A stretch of 8,313 bases of DNA, taken from Bacteroidales bacterium. Its GTDB lineage: Bacteria; Bacteroidota; Bacteroidia; Bacteroidales; WCHB1-69. Of the stretch, positions 1 to 4,773 are shown one piece after another (positions within the stretch are counted from its first letter, which is position 1; each line of letters opens with the position of its first letter). The stretch covers positions 1-8,313 of the forward strand of contig JAISTU010000070.1 in the NCBI GenBank assembly GCA_031272415.1. Reading direction: 5' to 3'. The translations under genes were made by a program, and so were the position numbers. The notes under the pieces are model-generated. The model worked only from the letters and a program-made list of their open reading frames with translations, was not told where the DNA came from and did not search any database.

Positions 1-65
1 CACTCGAAGGATTTTCTCTATTGTTTTCTTTTTTTAATATTTTTTGTTGTTAATTTTTAATTTTA

Positions 66-73
66 CAAAAATA
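66..73 (-). promoter_or_regulatory. -7 promoter element (TATTTTTG) facing left, for a gene outside the window
   Basis: Read on the minus strand, 73 to 66 is TATTTTTG, matching the Bacteroidota -7 consensus TAnnTTTG. It is preceded by an A-rich 11-nt spacer and by TTTTTAATTG at 94-85, the same architecture as the xerD promoter (TTTTTAATTG, 11 nt, TATTTTTG). Transcription would start near 59 and leave the window, so the leader would be longer than about 58 nt unless the GTG at 3-1 is the start. The strength of the call rests on its resemblance to the two other copies in the window. Confidence 0.5.
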
Positions 74-123
74 TACTTTTTTATCAATTAAAAAATAAAA
101 GTGAAAAAAATAAAAAAAAAAAT

Positions 124-218
124 TGTCTGATCCACTGATTTTCATAAGATTTATATGATTAGCATGATTATAATAATCATCTAAATCACGCAAATCATTT
201 CAAATCACAGTTCAGACA
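124..218. repeat. 95-bp imperfect palindrome with phased GATT/AATC words
   Basis: The ends are the exact inverted heptamers TGTCTGA (124-130) and TCAGACA (212-218). The left arm carries GATT at 137, 148, 157 and 166. The right arm carries the complement AATC at 175, 184, 193 and 203. Spacings are therefore 11, 9, 9 and then 9, 9, 10, a near mirror image. The arms align over about 46 nt with scattered mismatches, so the element could form a long imperfect hairpin or cruciform centred near 172. It resembles dispersed GATT-rich palindromes that I recall from Bacteroidota intergenic regions. That is memory, not a search, and the role is unknown. Confidence 0.7.
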
Positions 219-242
219 AGGAGCGAAAATGCAAAAAAAATA

Positions 243-270
243 ATTCTCAATTCTCCATTCTCCATTCTCA
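243..270 (+). repeat. 7-bp tandem repeat, four units of ATTCTC(A/C)
   Basis: Four contiguous heptamers are seen: ATTCTCA (243-249), ATTCTCC (250-256), ATTCTCC (257-263) and ATTCTCA (264-270), followed by ATTG, which begins like a fifth unit. The array ends 10 bp before the conserved promoter block at 281-313. A different heptamer array sits at the equivalent place upstream of the PagL-like gene at the other end of the window. The symmetric A-C-C-A order of unit endings is directly visible. Confidence 0.85.
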
Positions 271-280
271 ATTGAAAAGC

Positions 281-313
281 GGTTTTTAATTTTTAATTGA
301 AGAAAAGGTGTAT
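281..313 (+). repeat. 33-bp promoter-associated repeat, left copy
   Basis: These 33 bases are identical to the reverse complement of 8249-8281. The block contains two TTTTTAAT words, then TTGAAGAAAAGG, then GTGTAT, the last three bases being the first part of the -7 box. Beyond it the copies differ at 314 (T here, C in the other copy) and agree again for TTTG at 315-318. Each copy lies immediately upstream of a gene start, so it functions as, or overlaps, the core promoter. Confidence 0.85.
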
Positions 314-318
314 TTTTG
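311..318 (+). promoter_or_regulatory. xerD promoter, -7 element TATTTTTG
   Basis: TATTTTTG matches TAnnTTTG of the primary Bacteroidota sigma factor. The last base is 29 nt before the xerD ATG, so the predicted transcript has a leader of roughly 23 nt. No canonical TTTG -33 hexamer sits at the usual 19-21 nt distance. The T-rich words at 283-294 occupy that place. The A-rich spacer AGAAAAGGTG is shared with other promoters in this window. Confidence 0.65.
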
Positions 319-347
319 CAGTGGTTAAAGTTAAAAAAATTGCATAA

Positions 348-1295
348 ATGGATTATTTATTTTTAAAAAAAGGTTTTCAAAATTATTTAACAATAGATAA
401 GTCGCTCTTAAAGAACACAATAGATGCGTATTTGTCGGATTTGGAATTGTTGATACAATATTTAAATCAAACATATCTAATGCCACAAGGGAAGTGTTAT
501 GATTTGTTAAAAGTTACGACACAAGATATTGAGCAATTCATTGTGTATCTGAATCTTACAAAAAAATATGACCAAAATTCACAAGCAAGAATTTTGTCCG
601 CTTTACGCACTTTTTATAAGTATGCTTTATACAATAACTACTTGGAAGACAATCCATTAGAGTTAATACAATCTACTCGTTTTATTCGCAAAATTCCACA
701 AGTGCTGACCATTGACGAAATAGATAGGATGGAGCAGGCATTGGATTTGAGCAAACCTGACAATTTTCGCAACAAAGCCATTATAGAAACTATGTATTCT
801 TGTGGCTTGCGTGTGTCGGAATTGGTCAATTTGCAACTTTCTAATCTTTTTTTTGATGAGCAATTGTTAATCATAAAAGGCAAAGGCGACAAGCAGCGGT
901 TTGTGCCCATTTCAAAAGATACTATTAACTTGATAAACAGATACATAGAAGACATTAGGGTCCATATTTTGCCTCAACAGGGGCATAAAAATTATGTATT
1001 TTTAGGGCAAAAAAGTGGCAAAAAATTGACACGTAGTTTTATTTTTCAACTAATAAAAAAGTTGGCAATTGCGGCAGGAGTTCACAAAGATATTTCACCT
1101 CACACTTTGCGGCATAGTTTTGCCACACATCTTTTGGAGGGCGGTGCTGATTTGCGGGCAATTCAATTGATGCTTGGACACGAATCTATCACAACAACAG
1201 AGATTTACACGCATATAGACAAAGAATATGTCAAAGATACCATTCTTTCGTTTCATCCAAGACATAAAGTTATAAAAAATAATATAACTAATTGA
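348..1295 (+). CDS. xerD: Site-specific tyrosine recombinase XerD
   Basis: Tyrosine recombinase of 315 residues, slightly longer than the usual 295-300. The N-terminal SAM-like core-binding domain spans about 5-100 and the catalytic domain about 118-305. All catalytic residues are visible: Arg155 (CGLRVSEL), Lys179 (GKGDKQR), His252 and Arg255 (HTLRH), His278 (LGHES) and the nucleophile Tyr287 (EIYTH). By family knowledge XerD acts with XerC at dif to resolve chromosome dimers before division. The C-terminal Glu-Tyr-Val-Lys-Asp-Thr-Ile and FHPR stretch fits Bacteroidota XerD better than XerC, though this is a judgement by eye. The ATG start is fixed by an in-frame TAA directly before it (345-347), and there is no Shine-Dalgarno sequence. 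The last codons, for NITN, lie inside a hairpin shared with the convergent transporter gene. It appears monocistronic. Confidence 0.93.
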   Translation: MDYLFLKKGFQNYLTIDKSLLKNTIDAYLSDLELLIQYLNQTYLMPQGKCYDLLKVTTQDIEQFIVYLNLTKKYDQNSQARILSALRTFYKYALYNNYLEDNPLELIQSTRFIRKIPQVLTIDEIDRMEQALDLSKPDNFRNKAIIETMYSCGLRVSELVNLQLSNLFFDEQLLIIKGKGDKQRFVPISKDTINLINRYIEDIRVHILPQQGHKNYVFLGQKSGKKLTRSFIFQLIKKLAIAAGVHKDISPHTLRHSFATHLLEGGADLRAIQLMLGHESITTTEIYTHIDKEYVKDTILSFHPRHKVIKNNITN

Positions 1296-1313
1296 TTATA
1301 AATTAGTTATATT
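1281..1313. terminator. Shared hairpin over the xerD and EamA stop codons, probable bidirectional terminator
   Basis: AATATAACTAATT (1281-1293) and AATTAGTTATATT (1301-1313) are perfect 13-bp inverted complements around a 7-nt loop. The xerD stop (TGA, 1293-1295) and the transporter stop (TAA, read from 1305-1303) both fall inside it, leaving only 7 bp between the genes. The stem is almost entirely A-T. A T-rich tail follows on each side (ATTTTG on plus, ATTATTTTTTA on minus). Termination in both directions is inferred from position and symmetry. The low GC content makes its efficiency uncertain. Confidence 0.6.
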
Positions 1314-2244
1314 TTGAAAATTCTTTTTGTTTTCGTTTTTTTTGCACTAACATTAGTCCTAAAATGATGATAAAAATGCCTGCAATTTTAAGCCATGTCA
1401 GCCGTTCGCCCAATAAAATGTAAGATGTAATGGCGGTAAAAACAGGAATAAGATTGGTGAAAACGTTGGAACGTGTAATGCCTATCTGCTTGACACTGAA
1501 TGAATAAAAAATAAAAGCCAAAGAAGAAGAGAACACAGAAAGTAACAAAATACACAGCCAAAAAGCAAATTCAGGAGGCAAATTGGACAGCAAAGCGATG
1601 TCTTCCACTGTCATAATTTCCAATTTTTCACCCCAAAGCAAACAAAGTGGCAAAAAATACAAGGCTCCGATAGTGTTTTGTATGGCAATGAGCAAAACAG
1701 GATGAATATTTGCTGCTAACTTATTGAGTACCAAACCATAAGCAACAGCAGAAAAAATAGCAATCAACAAAAACATCAATCCCCAACCGTCCGCATCAAA
1801 ACGCATATTAGGATTGACCAGCATGGATACCACCCCAATAAAAGAAATGACAATGCCTAATATATTGATTTTCAACAATTTAACATGATAAATTAACCGC
1901 ATAAACAAAGCCGTAAAAATAGGAATGGTAGAAATAATAAGAGATGTAACAATGGGGCTAACTCTCTGTAAACCATACGTTTCACCTATAAAATAGATAA
2001 AAGGCTCAAAAAATGCCAACAAAAGTAGCCATTTGAGGTCTTTGAGTGCAAATTTTTCTTTTCTGTAAAAAATGAGAACAATGAGCCACAACATGACAGC
2101 AGAAATAACCAATCGTGTGAGTATCAATAAAATAGGAGTTACAGAACGCAAACAAATAGAACTAAAAACATAAGAAGTCCCCCAAAAAAGCATTGAAAAT
2201 ACGACCAATGCGTAAGTTAGAAATAAAGATTTTTTGTTGTTCAT
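1303..2244 (-). CDS. EamA-family (drug/metabolite transporter superfamily) inner-membrane permease
   Basis: A 313-residue, highly hydrophobic protein with about ten predicted transmembrane helices, arranged as the two EamA repeats of the DMT superfamily. The first repeat begins with the typical FWGTSYVFS stretch. The second ends with NLIPVFTAITSYILLGERLTW followed by a hydrophobic helix and the basic tail KKRKQK. The family exports or imports small metabolites such as amino acids and nucleosides, and substrate cannot be predicted from sequence. I chose the ATG at 2244; an in-frame TTG at 2247 directly precedes it and would add one residue. The start is 12 nt after the lptB stop on the same strand, and no separate promoter element is visible, so it is probably read from the lptB promoter. 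A functional link with LPS export is not implied by this pairing alone. Confidence 0.88.
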   Translation of the reverse strand: MNNKKSLFLTYALVVFSMLFWGTSYVFSSICLRSVTPILLILTRLVISAVMLWLIVLIFYRKEKFALKDLKWLLLLAFFEPFIYFIGETYGLQRVSPIVTSLIISTIPIFTALFMRLIYHVKLLKINILGIVISFIGVVSMLVNPNMRFDADGWGLMFLLIAIFSAVAYGLVLNKLAANIHPVLLIAIQNTIGALYFLPLCLLWGEKLEIMTVEDIALLSNLPPEFAFWLCILLLSVFSSSLAFIFYSFSVKQIGITRSNVFTNLIPVFTAITSYILLGERLTWLKIAGIFIIILGLMLVQKKRKQKEFSKYN

Positions 2245-2256
2245 CAAAAAAACAGT

Positions 2257-2985
2257 TTATCTTTTGAGTTGGAATTTTTCGCCTAAATAAACTTTTCTAA
2301 CTTTCTCATTTTGAGCCAATTGTTCGGGTGTTCCGGCACAAAAAACAACCCCATTGACCAAAATGTAGGCATAATCCGTAATTGCCAGCGTTTCATCAAC
2401 ATTGTGGTCTGTGATAAGAATGCCGATATTTTTTTCTTTTAATTTTTGGACAATAGATTGAATATCCTCCACTGCGATAGGGTCAACGCCCGCAAAAGGC
2501 TCATCAAGGAGAATAAAATTAGGATTTGTTGCCAAACTGCGGGCAATTTCAGTACGTCTTCTTTCGCCTCCTGAAAGTTGATTGCCTTTATTTTTGCGAA
2601 TTTTTTGCAATCCAAATTCATTGAGCAGATTTTCCAATGTTTGATTTTGCTGTACAGTACTTAACTTTGTGAATTGCAACACACTAAGTATATTATCTTC
2701 AACGCTCATATTTCTAAAAACCGATGCTTCTTGCGCCAAATAACCAATTCCTAATCTGGCTCGTTTGTACATCGGCATTTGAGTAATATCCATGTCGTTA
2801 AAAAAAATTTTTCCTTGTAAAGGCTTTATTAAACCGACAATTGTGTAGAAAGAAGTGGTTTTTCCGGCACCGTTTGGACCCAGTAAACCAACTATTTTTC
2901 CTTGCTCTACCTCTATGCTTACATCATTGACTACCAGTCTATTATGATATTTTTTAGATATATTTTCTGTTCTTAGAATATTCAT
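2257..2985 (-). CDS. lptB: LPS export ABC transporter ATP-binding protein LptB
   Basis: Cytoplasmic ATPase of 242 residues, the normal LptB length. It drives LptFG extraction of lipopolysaccharide from the inner membrane into the Lpt bridge. Visible motifs are Walker A GPNGAGKTT (36-44), the Q-loop at Gln85 within YLAQEASVFR, the signature LSGGE (137-141) followed by RRRTEIARSLA, Walker B ILLDEP (158-163) with FAGVDP, and the switch His194 (ITDHN). The Phe90-Arg91 pair lies in the region that contacts the LptF/LptG coupling helices in the E. coli enzyme. The C-terminal VRKVYLGEKFQL matches the family end. The gene is first in a two-gene unit with the EamA permease and is divergent from the tRNA operon. 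Its own -7 box is at 3015-3022, giving a short leader of about 23 nt. No lptC, lptA, lptF or lptG lies in the window. Confidence 0.96.
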   Translation of the reverse strand: MNILRTENISKKYHNRLVVNDVSIEVEQGKIVGLLGPNGAGKTTSFYTIVGLIKPLQGKIFFNDMDITQMPMYKRARLGIGYLAQEASVFRNMSVEDNILSVLQFTKLSTVQQNQTLENLLNEFGLQKIRKNKGNQLSGGERRRTEIARSLATNPNFILLDEPFAGVDPIAVEDIQSIVQKLKEKNIGILITDHNVDETLAITDYAYILVNGVVFCAGTPEQLAQNEKVRKVYLGEKFQLKR

Positions 2986-3014
2986 GCTATTGTTGAAAAA
3001 AGATTTACAAAATA

Positions 3015-3022
3015 CAAAAATA
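3015..3022 (-). promoter_or_regulatory. lptB promoter, -7 element TATTTTTG
   Basis: On the minus strand, 3022-3015 reads TATTTTTG, preceded by AAAAAAAATG. The ATG of lptB is 29 nt beyond the last base of the box, the same spacing as for xerD. No -33 TTTG occurs at 19-21 nt; a TTTG at 3054-3051 is too far upstream (28 nt). Confidence 0.55.
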
Positions 3023-3062
3023 CATTTTTTTTGAAAAAAAGTGTTTTTCTCAAAAAAAAGTG

Positions 3063-3070
3063 TATCTTTG
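3063..3070 (+). promoter_or_regulatory. tRNA operon promoter, -7 element TATCTTTG
   Basis: TATCTTTG is an exact TAnnTTTG match and is followed by TAAAA. The upstream AAAAAAAAGTG closely matches the spacer of the PagL-like gene's promoter (AGAAAAGGTG). It is 45 nt upstream of the first tRNA, leaving room for a 5' leader removed by RNase P. It is divergent from the lptB -7 box, with about 40 bp between the two. Confidence 0.65.
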
Positions 3071-3114
3071 TAAAATCCTAAAAAAAACAGTTCTCGTTGA
3101 ACTTAATTTTTACA

Positions 3115-3188
3115 GGTCCCTTAGCTCAGTCGGTTAGAGCACCTGACTCATAATCAGGGAGTCCTTGGTTCGAACCCAAGAGGGACCA
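3115..3188 (+). tRNA. tRNA with CAT anticodon (elongator tRNA-Met or lysidine-type tRNA-Ile2)
   Basis: A complete 74-nt cloverleaf without encoded CCA. The acceptor stem is GGTCCCT (3115-3121) with AGGGACC (3181-3187), and the discriminator is A3188. The D-arm contains AGCTCAGTCGGTTAGAGC. The anticodon stem CCTGA/TCAGG encloses the loop CTCATAA with anticodon CAT at 3149-3151. The T-arm is CTTGG TTCGAAC CCAAG. It is not initiator-like: G1 pairs with C72 and the anticodon stem lacks the three consecutive G-C pairs. CAT is also the genomic anticodon of tRNA-Ile2, which TilS modifies to read AUA. The acceptor pairs C4-G69 and C5-G68 resemble E. coli tRNA-Ile2 more than elongator Met, so the amino acid is left open. 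It is first in an operon with tRNA-Cys. Confidence 0.92.
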
Positions 3189-3261
3189 CGAAAATTTGAA
3201 AATTTTTTCATCTTTTTCACTTTTACAATTTTTTTTGTTTTTTTTTGATTTATTAAAAAAA

Positions 3262-3332
3262 GGTACCATGGCCGAGGGGCTAGGCAGAAGTCTGCAAAAC
3301 TTTCGACGGCGGTTCGAATCCGTCTGGTACCT
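3262..3332 (+). tRNA. tRNA-Cys (GCA)
   Basis: A complete 71-nt cloverleaf. The acceptor stem is GGTACCA (3262-3268) with TGGTACC (3325-3331). The anticodon stem GAAGT/ACTTT encloses the loop CTGCAAA with anticodon GCA at 3294-3296. The T-arm is GACGG CGGTTCGAAT CCGTC, allowing for base pairing at its ends. The discriminator is T3332, the U73 that is a cysteine identity element. CCA is not encoded. It lies 73 nt downstream of the CAT tRNA with no promoter between them, so the two are probably one transcript ending at the terminator at 3355-3394. Confidence 0.95.
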
Positions 3333-3354
3333 CATGTTTCATGGTATTAATTAT

Positions 3355-3394
3355 AGCAATGGAGTTCTAATGTTAGAAAGCCATTGCTTTTTTT
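3355..3394 (+). terminator. Rho-independent terminator of the tRNA operon
   Basis: The stem AGCAATGG (3355-3362) pairs with CCATTGCT (3381-3388). Inside it a second stem, TTCTAA/TTAGAA (3365-3370 and 3373-3378), is separated by an AG/AG internal loop. Seven T residues (3388-3394) follow directly. The upstream side carries no T-run on the minus strand, so it acts in the plus direction only. It insulates the AMP nucleosidase gene from tRNA transcription. Confidence 0.85.
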
Positions 3395-3439
3395 ATCCGA
3401 ATGTAACAAAAAAAATATGTATTTTTATTCAACAAAGTG

Positions 3440-4216
3440 ATGAAAACAAAAGAAGAAATTGTAAAAAATTGGCTTACAAGATATACAGGATTGCCAATGA
3501 GTGAGTTTGGTGAGTACATTTTGCTGACCAATTTTAAAAATTATGTTCATTTATTTGCAACAATGCATCAGGTTGAGGTCGTCGGACAAGACAAAGAAAT
3601 GATAAATGCAACGGCAAACAATATTACCATTATTGATTTTTCAATGGGCAGTCCTATGGCAGCAACAATTATGGATTTGTTGACCGCCATACAGCCCAAA
3701 GCAGTGCTTTTTTTGGGCAAATGCGGAGGCTTAAAACCATACAACAAATTAGGAGACTTTATTTTGCCTATTGCTGCTATTCGTGGCGAGGGAACTTCTA
3801 ATGACTATTTTCCACCGGAAGTGCCTGCTTTGCCGGCTTTTAGTCTGCAAAAATCAATTTCAACAAGTATCAGAGATATGAAATTTGATTATTGGACAGG
3901 GACAGTTTATTCCACCAATCGGCGTGTTTGGGAGCATGATGAGGATTTTAAGGCATATTTGCGTAAAATCAGGGTCATGTGTATAGATATGGAAACGGCA
4001 ACATTGTTTAGTGTAGGATTTCATAATCATATTCCTACGGGTGCATTATTGCTTGTTTCTGACCGCCCTATGCTTGCCGATGGCATTAAAACAGAAGACT
4101 CAGACAATAGGGTTACAAAAGAATTTGTGCGCCTTCATTTAGAAATTGGTATCAGTTCTTTGACAAAATTAATAGAGAATAACCTCACTATCAAGCATTT
4201 ACGCTTTGAAATATAG
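3440..4216 (+). CDS. amn: AMP nucleosidase, short Bacteroidota type
   Basis: A 258-residue cytoplasmic enzyme predicted to hydrolyse AMP to adenine and ribose 5-phosphate, a step in purine salvage. It is a nucleoside phosphorylase/hydrolase fold protein of the short type that lacks the N-terminal domain of the roughly 480-residue E. coli Amn. Recognisable segments are ATANNITIIDFSMGSP (about 53-68), the core LFLGKCGG, RGEGTSNDYFPPEVPALPAF in the middle, YWTGTVYSTNRRVWEHDEDF, and near the C-terminus IDMETATLF, the purine-binding Met-Glu motif of the superfamily. SDRP then follows, matching the catalytic Asp region. I chose the ATG at 3440, since MKTKEEIV is the family's usual opening. A GTG at 3437 directly before it is possible. 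A poor -7 candidate (TATTTTTA, 3420-3427) is the only promoter-like sequence after the tRNA terminator. Confidence 0.92.
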   Translation: MKTKEEIVKNWLTRYTGLPMSEFGEYILLTNFKNYVHLFATMHQVEVVGQDKEMINATANNITIIDFSMGSPMAATIMDLLTAIQPKAVLFLGKCGGLKPYNKLGDFILPIAAIRGEGTSNDYFPPEVPALPAFSLQKSISTSIRDMKFDYWTGTVYSTNRRVWEHDEDFKAYLRKIRVMCIDMETATLFSVGFHNHIPTGALLLVSDRPMLADGIKTEDSDNRVTKEFVRLHLEIGISSLTKLIENNLTIKHLRFEI

Positions 4217-4258
4217 GTATAAAAAATCATGAAAAAACGGTCAAAATCAAAAAAAATC

Positions 4259-4280
4259 AAAAAAAGTACACTTTTTTTTG
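4259..4280 (+). terminator. Possible weak A/T hairpin terminator after the AMP nucleosidase gene
   Basis: AAAAAAAG (4259-4266) pairs with CTTTTTTT (4271-4278) around the loop TACA, with the T-run continuing to 4279. It is the only hairpin in the 140-bp gap before the lipoprotein gene. The stem has a single G-C pair, so termination is doubtful. Confidence 0.35.
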
Positions 4281-4311
4281 CAAAATTTTCCAATAATTCA
4301 AAAAAAAATAT

Positions 4312-4319
4312 TATCTTTG
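4312..4319 (+). promoter_or_regulatory. Lipoprotein gene promoter, -7 element TATCTTTG
   Basis: TATCTTTG is an exact TAnnTTTG match. A degenerate -33 candidate, TTTC (4287-4290), is 21 nt upstream. The spacer ends in a run of A followed by TAT, in line with the A-rich spacers of the other promoters here. The ATG is 37 nt after the box, giving a leader of about 30 nt. Confidence 0.65.
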
Positions 4320-4356
4320 CATATCCTTTAACATAATAAAAAAAATATTTAGAGAA

Positions 4357-4695
4357 ATGAAGAAATTATTAGCATTAGTAGTAGTATCAGGTATGGTTTT
4401 CGTAGCATGCGGACCAAGTGCAGAAGAAAAGGCAGCAGAAGAACAAAGAATTGCAGATTCTTTAGCACAAGTTGAAGCACAAAGAGTTGCAGATTCAACA
4501 GCAGCAGCAGAAGCAGCAATCAAGGCTGAAGAAGAAAAATTGGCAGCAGAAGCAGCAGCGGCTGAAGCAGCAGCGGCAGCAAAACCTGCTCACAAAGCAA
4601 CAACTGTTAAGAAAGCAGAAACCAAACCGGCAGAACCAGCACAAGAAACTCAAACAACTAGACCGAGTCGTTCTGGTGCTACTCGTACCAACTAA
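4357..4695 (+). CDS. Small Ala/Glu-rich predicted lipoprotein of unknown function
   Basis: A 112-residue protein with a lipoprotein signal peptide: MKK, a hydrophobic stretch at 4-17, and the lipobox FVAC with Cys18 as the predicted lipidated residue. Residues 22-76 are almost only Ala, Glu, Lys and Gln and should form a charged helix or coiled coil. An internal duplication is clear: QRIADS (30-35) and QRVADS (42-47) are 12 residues apart, and the underlying 17-nt segments at 4444 and 4480 differ at one base. Residues 76-112 are a basic Lys/Pro/Thr/Arg-rich tail that is probably disordered. It would be anchored in a membrane and reach into the periplasm or outside, perhaps as a cell-wall tether, but that is inference from shape only. 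I do not recognise a named family. It has its own promoter and a strong terminator, so it is monocistronic. Confidence 0.85.
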   Translation: MKKLLALVVVSGMVFVACGPSAEEKAAEEQRIADSLAQVEAQRVADSTAAAEAAIKAEEEKLAAEAAAAEAAAAAKPAHKATTVKKAETKPAEPAQETQTTRPSRSGATRTN

Positions 4696-4711
4696 AATTT
4701 AGTTGATACTC

Positions 4712-4750
4712 AAAAAAAATAAGGGACTATCTTTCGGTAGCCCCTTTTTT
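4712..4750. terminator. Bidirectional Rho-independent terminator between the lipoprotein gene and uvrB
   Basis: AAGGGACTATC (4721-4731) pairs with GGTAGCCCCTT (4736-4746) around a TTTC loop, with one A-C mismatch and one G-T pair. On plus it is followed by a T-run (4745-4750). On minus the loop is a stable GAAA tetraloop closed by C-G, and the run of A at 4712-4719 supplies the T-tract. It can therefore end both the lipoprotein transcript and the convergent uvrB transcript. Confidence 0.88.
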
Positions 4751-4773
4751 ATTTAGATTTTAATTAAAATTTC

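Larger units (their letters stand above)
1..347. other. Gene-free, structured intergenic region left of xerD
   Basis: No reading frame of credible coding character occupies this very AT-rich stretch. Its contents in order are a minus-strand -7 promoter element at 66-73, poly-A/T tracts up to about 122, a 95-bp imperfect palindrome at 124-218, a 7-bp tandem repeat at 243-270 and the xerD promoter module at 281-318. The arrangement implies that xerD is divergent from a gene starting left of position 1. In several Bacteroidota that I recall, the divergent neighbour of xerD is aroQ (3-dehydroquinate dehydratase), but nothing in the window shows this. Confidence 0.75.

Noticed and set aside
229..243. 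AAGGAG at 218-223 followed by ATG CAA AAA AAA TAA, resembling a ribosome-binding site with a four-codon leader peptide.
   Set aside because: It lies upstream of the xerD promoter box, overlaps the end of the palindrome, and Bacteroidota genes here do not use Shine-Dalgarno sites. A chance match is more likely.
243..270. CRISPR array at the short repeats.
   Set aside because: Units are 7 bp and contiguous, with no spacers, and there are no cas genes nearby.
1..347. A possible dif site near xerD, suggested by AT-rich inverted sequences.
   Set aside because: No two half-sites of about 11 bp around a 6-bp centre resembling known dif sequences were found. The palindrome at 124-218 is of a different build.
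3189..3209. AAAATTT/AAATTTT hairpin right after the CAT tRNA as a terminator.
   Set aside because: The stem is only A-T with a two-base loop. Read-through to tRNA-Cys is needed because no promoter is seen between the tRNAs.
3126..3335. Minus-strand open frame of 69 codons across both tRNA genes, containing a LLGSNQGLPDYESGALTD-like end.
   Set aside because: This is the well-known spurious translation of antisense tRNA sequence, not a gene.
3420..3427. TATTTTTA as the promoter of the AMP nucleosidase gene.
   Set aside because: The final G of TAnnTTTG is missing, the box lies only 12 nt before the ATG, and no -33 element is present. It is noted in the gene entry but not called.
3196..3504. 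Plus-strand open frame of 102 codons over the tRNA-Cys gene.
   Set aside because: It runs through tRNA-Cys, its terminator and the start of the AMP nucleosidase gene in another frame. The product is low-complexity and not protein-like.
4227..4266. Repeated TCAAAA words after the AMP nucleosidase gene as a tandem repeat.
   Set aside because: Spacing is irregular and the sequence is mostly poly-A, so it is ordinary AT-rich low complexity.
4472..4702. Plus-strand Gln/Lys-rich frame of 76 codons overlapping the lipoprotein gene.
   Set aside because: It is the +1 reading of GCA-rich repeats (CAG read as Gln). The lipoprotein frame has a signal peptide and lipobox, so this is a shadow.
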